Both the position numbers and the translations under genes were made by a program. A model generated the notes under the pieces. The model did not search any database and was not told the origin of the DNA. It worked only from the letters and a program-made list of their open reading frames with translations. Below, one piece after another: positions 18,397 to 27,262 of a stretch of 64,000 nucleotides of DNA (positions within the stretch are counted from its first letter, which is position 1; the number at the start of each line of letters is the position of its first letter). Source of the DNA: Pseudoalteromonas sp. XMcav2-N (GTDB taxonomy: Bacteria > Pseudomonadota > Gammaproteobacteria > Enterobacterales > Alteromonadaceae); contig NZ_JAMXSF010000010.1 in assembly GCF_024124545.1 (NCBI RefSeq), positions 124,001 to 188,000 of the forward strand, in the 5' to 3' direction.

Positions 18397-18423
18397 GCTG
18401 TTCGGCCTCTTTATTGCGCTGCT

Positions 18424-19245
18424 CTAGGAGCGCTCTTCGACGTCTTTGCCGGTTTGCGGCGACGTATCGTATATGGATTCTTCCTTGTTGTAGTGTTTAA
18501 GATACTCCCGCAGGATTTTATCGTACGTCCCGTCTTTTTTAATTTCCCGCAGAGTTTGCTCAACTTCCAGCCTGGTTTTATCCAGGGCTTTGGCCATGGA
18601 AAATGCGATAAAGCTCGGTATCTCGTAGCGATAGCTGGGGACTTCAGCAACTAGCTCTTCAATACCAAGCTGCTTGATGATCTCAAGCGCTCCCAGTTTG
18701 TTGATTATCACCACCTCAACACGGCCGGCAAGCAGCAGCTCAAAGCTCCTGCGACCTGTATCTGTCGTCACCACACTCTCAAATACGCCGGTGCGGATGG
18801 CCTTATCGATCTCAGATCCATAGCTTACTTTATGCATCACACCTATCCGGTAAGGTGCCAGAGAGTTGAGCCGACCATCAAAGTGAATATTATTTTTCCT
18901 CAGGGTAAACAGCGCAATAGACTGTTCTATCAATATTTCGTCCGCGTAATCTAAAAACTTGAGTCGTTGCGGAGTTTTATAGATAGTGAAAATACCATCG
19001 TAGCGGCCCGTTTCGACTTCTCTGATGGCCCTGCCCCAGGGTAAAATTTCAATCGTATAGGGCTGCTCCATGCGTTTGAACACTTCCCGTACCAGTTCAA
19101 CGGCAATACCACTGGGGCCATTTTTCCCCTGAAACTCATAGGGCGGGTATTCCAGCGTCACGAGTTTGATTACACGCTCCTCGGGTAGGCTGGCCCCCAG
19201 CAAACACAACAATGCAACGAAGTGAAGTAACACCCGACAGGCCAT
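18424..19245 (-). CDS. Periplasmic solute-binding protein, family 3
   Basis: About 273 residues starting at MACRVLLHFVALLCLLGAS, a short signal peptide; 13 codons upstream are open but less likely to be used. The body is the extracellular solute-binding family 3 fold: KLVTLEYPPYEF at the start, GIAVELVREVFKRM, and RYDGIFTIYKTPQR. Such proteins bind amino acids or similar polar solutes. No ABC permease or ATPase is nearby; the next gene downstream is a chemoreceptor, so the protein may present ligand to it rather than feed a transporter. It follows the TonB receptor by 95 bp. Confidence 0.8.
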   Translation of the reverse strand: MACRVLLHFVALLCLLGASLPEERVIKLVTLEYPPYEFQGKNGPSGIAVELVREVFKRMEQPYTIEILPWGRAIREVETGRYDGIFTIYKTPQRLKFLDYADEILIEQSIALFTLRKNNIHFDGRLNSLAPYRIGVMHKVSYGSEIDKAIRTGVFESVVTTDTGRRSFELLLAGRVEVVIINKLGALEIIKQLGIEELVAEVPSYRYEIPSFIAFSMAKALDKTRLEVEQTLREIKKDGTYDKILREYLKHYNKEESIYDTSPQTGKDVEERS

Positions 19246-19340
19246 AGTTATTCCGTCTCCCGTCGCGCGGTTTGTATCACCCAACCAGCAACTGAGTAGT
19301 GAGACCGATACAGTGACTTATGTAAACACCTGGCCATAGT

Positions 19341-21971
19341 TCAAAAACTCAGCTGAATCTTAATGTATGCCCGACGCCCTCTTGGGTCGCCGGTTCTGGG
19401 GTCATAGCTGCCCGCAATACTCACAAAGGGTGGATCCTCGTCAGTTGCATTGACGACTCCTGCAATAAGCCGGGTTTCGGAGTCATCTCTGATAACCTCG
19501 CCAAGATTGACACTGTATTGCAAATCAAAGGTATTGAAAGAGCCAATAGACTCCCCGCTGACGTCGTTTTCATAGCTGGCAACATGACGCAGGTATACGT
19601 TGGCACTGTGCTCACCATCAGACCAGTTAAGACCTATGCTTCCCCTTAACCGTGGAGCCGGATTGCCCACCGTATTGCGGTTGAGTTTACCCAGTCCATC
19701 ACTGGTATTCCCGGACGCATCCATCAAATCGTAGCTCAGCAAATAGGTGGCTTTAAGTTGTGGCCTGAAATCCCCCATATCGGAGCGATAAAGGGTGGTG
19801 GCGCTGATGTCCAAACCAGAAGTATCAATGGCCTCAGCATTGATGAATTTGGTATTGACGATGGAAATAGTACCGGCAGAGGTGCGGATCACCCGGCTTG
19901 GGTCATTAGGGTTGGCATTGACCACTGCCTGGTGACTCTCTCGTGTTAGCACATCCTCAAAAGAAAAGTCCCAATAGTCAACATCCACAGACAACTCATC
20001 AGCAGAGAATGTCAAGCCAAGATTAACCGCCTGTGAGGTTTCCGGTACTAAGTCGGGGTCTCCCACTGTTCTATTGCCGCCAAAGGTTGTGGACCCGTCC
20101 TCAGGATCAGTTATATTGGCAAAGTTTGTCTGTACGCCCTGAAGTTGATGCACAGAAGGCGCTCTGAAAGAGGTACTATAGGTTCCCCTGAACGAAAACA
20201 TATCATTGGCCAGCCACAAGAAGGAGACCTTTGGATTGGTAGTGTCACCGCCAAACTCGCCATAATCTTCGTAGCGTACAGCTGCACCTATTTCTAAGTC
20301 GAGTGTCACTGGCACAAGGACTTCAGCAAACAGCGCTTTTACGTCACGTTCCCCATAAAAATTCTGGTTGCCAATCAAAAAAGCAAAGCTATCTTGCTGA
20401 GTGAAGGAGTCGTAGACATTATTGATAGATTCATCGCGATACTGCATGCCAAGCGCGTAACCTACATCTCCCCCGCCCACTTCAAACAAAGATTCGCCGG
20501 TTATGACCAGTTCATAGACACGCATTTCTGATTCAGCGTCGCCTATATAGTCACCGATGATGTAGTCTCTCAGTCGCTCATTGTCAGGGTCGTTCGGATC
20601 AAAAGGATTGAAGTAGAAACACTCCCCCAGCCCAGCCTGAGAGGCTCCGTTGCATTTAGTCCCCCCGAAACCATGCAAGGCAGCCTGGAAGTTATCTGTG
20701 ATCACATCTCTGGGGTTCAGTATGGCGTCGTTTGCCGCGGCAACAAACGAAAACTGCCAGTAAATACCCTCGGTTAATTCACCATCTCCGCCCATCGCCA
20801 AGCGCGATGTAGTATGGTCGTAGTAATTGATTTCGGTCGGTTTCCCCACACCATAGGGGCGACCTCTGAAGAAAATATCTTCGCCGTAGGGGTTATCGGG
20901 GTGACTGGCCAGCACGCTGGGCGCATTAAGTACGGGAAAGCTGGGCGACACTTCCCGGGTTATTTTATTTCTTGCATAACCAAACTCAGCCCATAAGCGT
21001 GTTGTATCGCTCCAGTCCCAGGATGCACGAGCGTAAGCTTGCAATCTGTCTTCGTTCGGCACTGCGGTGATCTGCGGGCCAAAATCAAACAAGCAAAACG
21101 AGTTGCCATTCGACCCTTCGGAGAAAATCCCACCATTTTGCACACAGTTTGGATCTGCAACCGTCAGGCCGTTGGGATTGTTCTCGTCCGCAAGAGAAGG
21201 AATAACAAAACTACCCGGGTTGCCAAAACTACTGGTGGCGGGCTGTAACCAATCTACTTCGTCGAGTAATAAGCTGGAACGCTCAAGAAAACTGACGGCA
21301 AAAAGCATGTGACCGGTGTCGCCAACATAACCCCCATGGGCAAAGTCTATTTTGGTGTCCTCCTGATCTCCATCGCTCCAGCGTGTCCGATACTCATACT
21401 GGATCTCAGTGCCTTCCATATCATCACGGGTGATAAAATTCACAACCCCGGCAACCGCATCAGAGCCGTAAATAGCAGATGCGCCATCTTTGAGTATTTC
21501 AACTCGTTTGATCGCCAGGGTTGGCACCAGGGAGGCGGTATCAACAAAGCTTGCCCCCTGATCGGTTACCACTGCGGATGTGACCTGCCTGATACCGTTT
21601 AGCAGCACCAGCGTAGAAGATACACCCAGCCCCCGGAGATTGACGTTCGAGGTGCCCGCGGTGAAGTTTTGCGACAAATTATCTGAGTTGTTTTGCGAGC
21701 CTGCATTAAACGGCAATACTTCGATGAGATCTCTGACATTATTGGCGCCAATATCCGTCAGGTCACTCAGCTCAGTACTTGATATAGGAGATGCGCTCTC
21801 TGACTGAACAGAGCGTTTAATCCGCGAGCCCGTTACTGTGATGGTCTCGATGGCGCTTTGCTCATTGCTTTGGGTATCGGTGGGTGTTTCAGCCACGACC
21901 AGAGCCGGACAGAGTAGTATAGGCAGAGCCCGCAATAGCAAAGATGGGGCTCTGAGCGAGGAGTTGCACAT
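19341..21971 (-). CDS. TonB-dependent receptor, large plug type
   Basis: An 876-residue outer-membrane receptor. It has a signal peptide at about residues 1-28, a TonB-box-like ETITVTGSRIKR at about 42-53, and a plug with NVNLRGLGVSSTLVLLNG and AVAGVVNFITRDD. A long barrel ends GRRAYIKIQLSF with the terminal Phe. It belongs to the group common in marine gammaproteobacteria that import oligosaccharides, peptides or nucleosides rather than only iron. Segments such as SFRAPSVHQLQG are typical of the barrel. It heads a minus-strand run with the solute-binding protein, chemoreceptor and NRAMP-like protein. AAGGTG precedes the ATG. Confidence 0.88.
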   Translation of the reverse strand: MCNSSLRAPSLLLRALPILLCPALVVAETPTDTQSNEQSAIETITVTGSRIKRSVQSESASPISSTELSDLTDIGANNVRDLIEVLPFNAGSQNNSDNLSQNFTAGTSNVNLRGLGVSSTLVLLNGIRQVTSAVVTDQGASFVDTASLVPTLAIKRVEILKDGASAIYGSDAVAGVVNFITRDDMEGTEIQYEYRTRWSDGDQEDTKIDFAHGGYVGDTGHMLFAVSFLERSSLLLDEVDWLQPATSSFGNPGSFVIPSLADENNPNGLTVADPNCVQNGGIFSEGSNGNSFCLFDFGPQITAVPNEDRLQAYARASWDWSDTTRLWAEFGYARNKITREVSPSFPVLNAPSVLASHPDNPYGEDIFFRGRPYGVGKPTEINYYDHTTSRLAMGGDGELTEGIYWQFSFVAAANDAILNPRDVITDNFQAALHGFGGTKCNGASQAGLGECFYFNPFDPNDPDNERLRDYIIGDYIGDAESEMRVYELVITGESLFEVGGGDVGYALGMQYRDESINNVYDSFTQQDSFAFLIGNQNFYGERDVKALFAEVLVPVTLDLEIGAAVRYEDYGEFGGDTTNPKVSFLWLANDMFSFRGTYSTSFRAPSVHQLQGVQTNFANITDPEDGSTTFGGNRTVGDPDLVPETSQAVNLGLTFSADELSVDVDYWDFSFEDVLTRESHQAVVNANPNDPSRVIRTSAGTISIVNTKFINAEAIDTSGLDISATTLYRSDMGDFRPQLKATYLLSYDLMDASGNTSDGLGKLNRNTVGNPAPRLRGSIGLNWSDGEHSANVYLRHVASYENDVSGESIGSFNTFDLQYSVNLGEVIRDDSETRLIAGVVNATDEDPPFVSIAGSYDPRTGDPRGRRAYIKIQLSF

Positions 21972-22343
21972 GATTTCACCTTGTTCTATCTGACGGTAAA
22001 GTTCTCAAGTGCTATATATCCCTGGAGTACGACAGCTACCAAATCGCTGACATGTCTCGCCAGTGTAAGGCTTTCGCTCTGCTGCTAGCAGCGATACAAG
22101 TGTCTTAGTAATACAAGTAAAACACTTACATCAGATAAGTAGTCAGAAGTACTCGCCCAGGATATGGCAAAACACTAGACACGAAGTGGTATCGCTCCTA
22201 CAGCATTTTATATTGCTGTGTTAAGCATAGCCTGAGATTTCAAAGTCATGGTAAAACTATGCGGTTTTTTTACCCAATATGGCCGACTAAGCGCGGACGT
22301 GCCTGGCCAGTTTTCCCAGGCACGTCTAATTACCTCTTTTCGT
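21972..22343. other. Intergenic region with receptor promoter and a strong hairpin
   Basis: The 372-bp gap between the M6 protease stop and the receptor start, both on the minus strand, shows no convincing gene. A perfect 11-bp stem, GACGTGCCTGG at 22296-22306 with CCAGGCACGTC at 22316-22326, lies just downstream of the protease and probably ends or stabilises its mRNA, though no T-run follows. Nearer the receptor, AAGTGT and ACACTT form a loose inverted repeat that could be an operator. Confidence 0.55.
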
Positions 22344-24212
22344 CTATTTACTCACACGAAGTGTGTAGCTGCCCGCGCCTGAGTAGGAATAGACCACAAA
22401 ACGATAATAACCAGATGATGCACTGTAATTGATCGACTCCGTGGAAGTGGGTGATTCGGAAATGGCAACCTGTTGCCAACGGCCATTGAGCCACTTCTCT
22501 ATTTTTAAATCAAAATCAGCACTCGCCGGACCACTTAACGACAAGCCTATGGTGCCACCGCCATACTGAAACCAGGTGCCATTTGGTTCAATCGCACTTT
22601 GCTTATCGCTCAAAGTGCCTGTGTAAGTATCCGGTTCAGGTTGTGTGGACGACTCGATTGTGAAAGAGATGGTTTGTGCCGGATCGGAAATATCGCGGAT
22701 CCTGAGTCCGGAATCACTGCCGTTCCACCACAGCGCATTGGTACCACGAGACGTTTGTGCATTAGGTAAAGCCTGGGTAAATTCTCCTGCTACATCGAAT
22801 AGGTCGCTGCCATCACCACGATTGCGTTTGTATTCCGGGTCCCGATTGCCGTCACCATGCTCCATCTGAATGTACGGATACCATTCATTGGAGTTGCTGC
22901 CACGAATGTCGACATGCCACACAGCCAGTCCCTGATCGAGTTGTTCTGAGTTTTGCCCCGACTTGTGTATAGCTTCGATGTAAAACGCTTCGTTACTGTT
23001 GGCCGGATTCGTCCATTTATAAGAAGTGCCGCTGTCTGAGGTATGACTTAGCCGGCCAGATGGTGCATTGGCGTTAATCGCGGGGTTTAATTCTGTTACT
23101 GTGTCCCAGCCAGCAATGGCTCTGAAATGCGCCACTGGCGGCGTTGGTTTATAGCGATTGGTTGTTCCAATGGCGCCGTATCCCATCACACCAAAACTGG
23201 CAACGGATCCTTCAGAGCTACCATCGTAATCATACAAGTCTGGCCAGTTGGTAATTAAGTGACCCGATTCATGAACAAACGTGCCGATCGCCAGGCTGGC
23301 GCGCATATCTGTGATCTGGTAGCGATCAGTACAGACGCCATCGGCACAAAAACGCGGACTGAGTCTGGCCATGTGGGGCCACAACCCCTTCGACCAGGCG
23401 CTGTCCGAGTTACCGGCATAGAAGATATTCAGGCCACGAATTTGATTACTGCTGTTGGTGGTCAGCTGAAAAAAATCAAACCCTTGCTGATATTCGAGCC
23501 ATTGTAATGCTTCATTGATCAGCTCCTGAGAACGAACCGTCGAGCTCAGGCTGGAATCGGCATAATACGCTTTGTTCTTTTTCGCGGTGTAATACTGTGT
23601 CACCGTGTTGGTGTAATCCAGCTTATCGCCTGATACAGATCGAAAGTAGCCCCTCACCGACTGCGCATTACCAAACTCATTGTAATTCAAATCGTTTAAA
23701 AAGCGCTCTACCTGCGCTTTGGAAATGCTACCCCGTTCATCCGGAAAATCGATGATGATCGTCAGCCCCTTCACCTGACCGCTGATCTCTTCGCCCCCCT
23801 GCGTACGGATCGTGGATGAACGAGAGAGCTTATCGCTGCCCAGCATTTGCGCGCGTTTTGATGCCACTAACGCAGCTTTCGCGGCGTCACTGAGGCCTGT
23901 CTGTGGTTCACTGACAGTAAGGCGATGAACAGAGTGCAGTTCCTCAACTAGGTGACCAGTTGAAACCAGCGTTGCGCCATCCGCACTGACCTTAGCATAA
24001 GCCATGCCTTTTAGTGATGCATCGTAAACAGCCAGGCGACCGTCCGCGGTCCGTTGCTCTGCGTAGTAATCATTACCTTGCAGATACAGGGTCACAGTCT
24101 GACCATTTGGTTGAGTGAATTCGTAACGTGTGTTGTTGTAGGGGATTGCGGCCTGAACCAGTGTGGTCATAGTGACCGCACTGATAGCCAATAAAGCGTG
24201 TAGTGTTCGCAT
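22344..24212 (-). CDS. Secreted M6 family metalloprotease with C-terminal PPC-like domain
   Basis: A 622-residue secreted protease. It has a signal peptide at about residues 1-21, a propeptide to about 145, and the M6 (immune-inhibitor-A-like) catalytic domain with zinc motif HESGH at residues 314-318 followed by LITNWPDLYD. A later DVRGS/MEHGDGNRD region is typical of the family. The last ~95 residues (SAIEPNGTWFQYGG to YTLRVSK) are a beta-sandwich resembling the pre-peptidase C-terminal domain, usually removed during secretion. The start ATG is directly preceded by GGAACTTAATT, which forms the 3' arm of a perfect inverted repeat in the leader, suggesting translational control. Confidence 0.88.
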   Translation of the reverse strand: MRTLHALLAISAVTMTTLVQAAIPYNNTRYEFTQPNGQTVTLYLQGNDYYAEQRTADGRLAVYDASLKGMAYAKVSADGATLVSTGHLVEELHSVHRLTVSEPQTGLSDAAKAALVASKRAQMLGSDKLSRSSTIRTQGGEEISGQVKGLTIIIDFPDERGSISKAQVERFLNDLNYNEFGNAQSVRGYFRSVSGDKLDYTNTVTQYYTAKKNKAYYADSSLSSTVRSQELINEALQWLEYQQGFDFFQLTTNSSNQIRGLNIFYAGNSDSAWSKGLWPHMARLSPRFCADGVCTDRYQITDMRASLAIGTFVHESGHLITNWPDLYDYDGSSEGSVASFGVMGYGAIGTTNRYKPTPPVAHFRAIAGWDTVTELNPAINANAPSGRLSHTSDSGTSYKWTNPANSNEAFYIEAIHKSGQNSEQLDQGLAVWHVDIRGSNSNEWYPYIQMEHGDGNRDPEYKRNRGDGSDLFDVAGEFTQALPNAQTSRGTNALWWNGSDSGLRIRDISDPAQTISFTIESSTQPEPDTYTGTLSDKQSAIEPNGTWFQYGGGTIGLSLSGPASADFDLKIEKWLNGRWQQVAISESPTSTESINYSASSGYYRFVVYSYSGAGSYTLRVSK

Positions 24213-24281
24213 AATTAAGTTCCTTTACATGTGTAATAGCCCCTCTCATATCAGGTTTGATATGAAATTGGGAACTTAATT
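24213..24281 (-). promoter_or_regulatory. Shine-Dalgarno-sequestering leader of the M6 protease
   Basis: On the minus strand the 5' leader contains AATTAAGTTCC (complement of 24271-24281) and, immediately before the ATG, GGAACTTAATT (complement of 24213-24223). These pair perfectly over 11 bp. The Shine-Dalgarno AAGGAA is partly inside the 3' arm. Between them a second perfect stem, CATATCA/TGATATG (24247-24253 / 24258-24264), would form an inner hairpin. The AT-rich outer stem would be melted by heat or displaced by a protein or sRNA. Confidence 0.6.
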
Positions 24282-24318
24282 ATTAACCATATTTTTACAA
24301 CTTATCAAATTTAAATTT

Positions 24319-25374
24319 TTATTGCCAAAACGCTGCCGCCCTATTTCGGCCGGGTGTACTTTCAACCTGACCACACCAACGTCGCAACGAAATCCTTGCT
24401 GTAACTGGTTTATCATTTTGCTGGGGTTGCTGTTTTGCCTTTGCAGCAGACCAGGCATCCGCAATGGCTTTATTTGCCAGTAACTGAACATAAAGATCGA
24501 TAGAAGGTGTTAATTCTGAATTGATTAGTGTCGGCATTGAGGCCATTAATTTTTCCCGCATATCCGATTGCAGTACCCGTGATTCAACCACAGTGTCGAA
24601 TACCGCCAGTTGCCACCGATAGAAGTCATTAAAAACAGCCTGCCCACTGGCATTTATCTGAGTCGCGACGGATGTTTTAAAGCGCATAAACCCACCCCAG
24701 TCACGTAAATGAATTTGTGTATTCAGTAAATTCAGGCCCGTACCAGCGGCATGACCAAATTGTTCAGTTTCTGAGTGAAATAAAAATGCCCGGATATACA
24801 TCAACTGGGCATTTCGATAACTATTGCTATCAAAATACAAATTACCCAGGTTGTTTTTGATGTTGGCAATGATCTCTCTGTCTTCTGAAAGCATCATCGC
24901 GTCTTTGAGTATGCCTGTGGCTTTTTTATGCTGACCTGTAAAGCGATAAACCACCGCCAAATTGTTCGCAATCCGAGCGTACTGCTTATCATCTGTTACA
25001 TAATTCAACGCACACTCATTGAGCAGCTGCGCATACTGGTAGTCGTGCATACGCCTGTGATATACGGCCAAAGAGCCAATAACATGAATGTGTTCTCCAT
25101 GCAGATAGCTTTGCCACTGATCTTTACTCAGTTGGTTAATTATACCGGACACAGATGTTGAGTCATGTGACCGCACACTCGACTCGAGTCCGGCAAGATA
25201 AACTTGTAATAGCCCTTTACTGGGCTCCTCAGGCAGCTTGTCATACACCTCTCGAAACAAAGCGACCGCCCGCGTTGGGTTTTTGCCATTCAGGTCTTTT
25301 AGTTGGTTTAACGTTTTGAACAACTCCGCAGGAGTTAAAGTGACGGCAGCGGAAAACAACAAGCTTGTGAGCAT
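24319..25374 (-). CDS. Secreted or periplasmic TPR-repeat protein
   Basis: A 351-residue protein with a short hydrophobic N terminus (MLTSLLFSAAVTLT) that may be a signal peptide. The middle is helical with tetratricopeptide-like units, for example YARIANNLAVVYRFTGQHKKATGILKDAM and IKNNLGNLYFDSNSYRNAQLMYIRAF. The C-terminal ~40 residues are basic and Gln/Arg-rich. No catalytic motif is visible. It lies 106 bp upstream of the M6 protease on the same strand and could be co-transcribed, but the specific leader structure of the protease argues for separate control. Function is unknown; TPR proteins usually mediate protein contacts. Confidence 0.65.
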   Translation of the reverse strand: MLTSLLFSAAVTLTPAELFKTLNQLKDLNGKNPTRAVALFREVYDKLPEEPSKGLLQVYLAGLESSVRSHDSTSVSGIINQLSKDQWQSYLHGEHIHVIGSLAVYHRRMHDYQYAQLLNECALNYVTDDKQYARIANNLAVVYRFTGQHKKATGILKDAMMLSEDREIIANIKNNLGNLYFDSNSYRNAQLMYIRAFLFHSETEQFGHAAGTGLNLLNTQIHLRDWGGFMRFKTSVATQINASGQAVFNDFYRWQLAVFDTVVESRVLQSDMREKLMASMPTLINSELTPSIDLYVQLLANKAIADAWSAAKAKQQPQQNDKPVTARISLRRWCGQVESTPGRNRAAAFWQ

Positions 25375-25648
25375 AAATCAGTGACACCTAATTGCAATCT
25401 TATTAAGCATGGTACAGATACAATTAATATACCAGAGGACACACCGAACTCTGATTGGCTATCATTAATGCAATTCGGTCAAAAAACGCCCCAAAATACA
25501 CACAAAAAAAACACAAATGTTAACAATGAAAGAAAGCGTCATTTTTACCTGAATCACACACAAAACAGGAAGATCATAATTTTACTGATAAAAAATAGAC
25601 AAAAACACACAATATAAAAATATTAATATGAAATATCTCATTTATGTG

Positions 25649-25677
25649 TTTACATTTGGAAAACACTGCGATAGCAT
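25649..25677 (+). promoter_or_regulatory. Sigma-70-like promoter of a candidate sRNA
   Basis: TTTACA (25649-25654) and TAGCAT (25672-25677) are separated by exactly 17 bp, matching five of six and four of six consensus positions. Transcription would start near 25684, about 125 bp upstream of a strong terminator. The 253-bp stretch before it (25375-25627) is very AT-rich; its only open frame, 78 codons, is low-complexity and I do not regard it as a gene. Confidence 0.5.
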
Positions 25678-25683
25678 GAAGTC

Positions 25684-25834
25684 GTTCCTTAGGGCATGGC
25701 TTATCACACGAGTCATTCCAAATGAACTCCCGAGAAGTAGAGCTTACCAACAAGGATGTTGGTTTATTGGGTATTTCCTGGCACAGTTTTGTTGCTATTG
25801 GAGGTTGGGCAGGATGTTTCCTGCCTTTTTTTTT
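25684..25834 (+). ncRNA. Candidate ~150-nt small RNA with CsrA-type hairpins
   Basis: Not a recognised RNA family. A good promoter, three stem-loops and a Rho-independent terminator delimit it. The stems are GAGT-CATT/AATGA-ACTC near 25714-25733, then ACCAACA (25746-25752) and TGTTGGT (25757-25763) around an AGGA loop, then the terminator stem. ACAAGGATGT in the second hairpin equals the CsrA consensus ACARGGAUGU with GGA in the loop, and CAGGATGT recurs at 25810-25817. It could titrate CsrA or act by base pairing. Alternatively it is the attenuated leader of nudB, whose ATG lies 73 bp further on. Confidence 0.45.
25808..25834 (+). terminator. Strong Rho-independent terminator
   Basis: GGCAGGA (25808-25814) pairs perfectly with TCCTGCC (25819-25825) around TGTT, followed directly by nine Ts. 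It ends a plus-strand transcript before nudB; no protein-coding gene on this strand precedes it, which is why a small RNA is proposed. Confidence 0.85.
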
Positions 25835-25906
25835 GCCTGTAACCTTGTACTTGCCAAACTGACTTACTTTTGGGTAAATTTAGTAAAAATAGTACAGCGG
25901 CCACTT

Positions 25907-26347
25907 ATGACACTCAGACTACCTCACTCCGTTCTTGTCGTCATTTATACTACTCACAACGAATTTTTACTGCTACAACGCGCAGATGATCCCGGTTTCT
26001 GGCAATCTGTGACGGGTGGCGTTGATCCCGGAGAGTTGCCGATTGAAACGGCTTACAGAGAGTTACTGGAAGAAACAGGCATTGATGCAAAGGCGCTTGG
26101 GGTCACAATCAAAGATCACCAAAAGTGCAATCAGTACACCATCAGAGAACAGTGGCGGCACCGATATGTCGCAGGTGCGACTGTTAACACTGAGTACGTA
26201 TTCAGTGTCTGTGTGCCGAGTGGTTGCGAGGTACGGCTTGCGCCAGAAGAGCATCTGGCTTACCGCTGGCTCACCCAGCAACAAGCAGCCGAGCAAGCCT
26301 GGTCAACCAGTAACAGCCAGGAGATTTTAGCAATTGAACGGGTTTAA
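25907..26347 (+). CDS. nudB: Dihydroneopterin triphosphate diphosphatase
   Basis: A 146-residue Nudix hydrolase close to E. coli NudB (about 150 residues), which removes pyrophosphate from dihydroneopterin triphosphate in folate synthesis. It begins MTLRLPHSVLVVIYT and contains LLLQRADDPGFWQSVTGG, the Nudix box GGVDPGELPIETAYRELLEETG, and RHRYVAG...NTEYVF, all typical of NudB. The reading frame stays open for 93 codons upstream, but that part contains the sRNA terminator and gives an unfamiliar sequence, so I start at 25907. The ribosome site is weak. It converges with the methyltransferase gene, nine bases apart. Confidence 0.88.
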   Translation: MTLRLPHSVLVVIYTTHNEFLLLQRADDPGFWQSVTGGVDPGELPIETAYRELLEETGIDAKALGVTIKDHQKCNQYTIREQWRHRYVAGATVNTEYVFSVCVPSGCEVRLAPEEHLAYRWLTQQQAAEQAWSTSNSQEILAIERV

Positions 26348-26355
26348 TTTATCTA

Positions 26356-26976
26356 TTAAGCAGGTTTAAATAGCAGCGTCTGCCAGGTGACAGAGGCTCT
26401 GCCCTGTGCATCCTCTTCCGGTTCAGTTACCTCAAGACAATGCAAGTCTGCCTTTTGTGCAATATCAAGAATATACTCAACCGAGCAATTTTGCATGCCG
26501 CGCACTTTCAGTGCTTCCTCATCATCACAATGGCGCAGTTTAATAGCCAGCAAACCATGCTGGTTCAGCAAAGTGCGTAAGGTCAGCATTGCCTGCTGGC
26601 CGGAACTGGACTGCAAATAGTTAAACACCGAACTGACCAAAATCACATCGAAGGCAGCATGGTTCTTACGTACTTTGTACAAACAGGGCAACTCATCCTG
26701 ATACCAGTTAACCGGCATATCGCGGGTGTAAGCTTGCCCTAAACGGTTTAACGAACATACGGGCTCTACCGCAACCACTTCTGCATTTTCTGCCTGCTCA
26801 GCAAAAAACCGGGCATCTCTGCCAGCGCCGGCACCGATATCCAGGAACTTCAGACCTGTTTCAGACATCAATGGCGTCACAAATTTTAGCCAAGAGGCAT
26901 GTAGCAGCTCAAAGCGATATGATTGATACACTTTGGCGAGTTGTAATGCATTGTCTTCATAATATTGCATAGGCAT
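26356..26976 (-). CDS. Class I SAM-dependent methyltransferase
   Basis: A 206-residue methyltransferase. Motif I is KFLDIGAGAGRDARFFA at about residues 43-59, an acidic motif II follows (AEVVAVEP), and FDVILVSSVFNYL marks motif IV. The fold is complete in length. The substrate is not readable from sequence; the closest general type is methyltransferase domain 11/25. GGAG lies ten bases before the first ATG, and a second ATG two codons on is possible. The gene stands alone, convergent with nudB. Confidence 0.75.
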   Translation of the reverse strand: MPMQYYEDNALQLAKVYQSYRFELLHASWLKFVTPLMSETGLKFLDIGAGAGRDARFFAEQAENAEVVAVEPVCSLNRLGQAYTRDMPVNWYQDELPCLYKVRKNHAAFDVILVSSVFNYLQSSSGQQAMLTLRTLLNQHGLLAIKLRHCDDEEALKVRGMQNCSVEYILDIAQKADLHCLEVTEPEEDAQGRASVTWQTLLFKPA

Positions 26977-27262
26977 AGATGCTAGGCTCCAACCATTTTT
27001 AATTGTTCCTGATACAACGCCATCATAGACAATAATAAAGGCACAATTATGACATTTTGGTTAAATATGGCCTTGGTTCAGTCAAGATTAACGCTTTGAT
27101 TTAGTGACAAAAACGTATACATTGGTTGCCATATGAAGGGGTTAGTTCCGCGTATTCTTCGCGACTATTCGCATGTAACCAGAATGATTGAGAGCACGCC
27201 AGGATTCCCCCATTTTTGCAGCCTGTTACCTGCGTCAGGGATCCATTACACCAGGAGTTTTT

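Noticed and set aside
25381-25617. 78-codon plus-strand ORF in the AT-rich gap
   Set aside because: Low-complexity Asn/Lys/Ile-rich translation, no ribosome site and no family resemblance; better explained as AT-rich promoter DNA.
25684-25834. CsrB/RsmZ-family RNA
   Set aside because: Those RNAs carry many GGA hairpins; only two consensus motifs are present here, one in the terminator stem, so a known family assignment is not justified.
25628-25906. Upstream extension of the nudB reading frame
   Set aside because: NudB homology begins at 25907 and the extension contains a strong terminator and promoter elements; a translated N-terminal domain there is unlikely.
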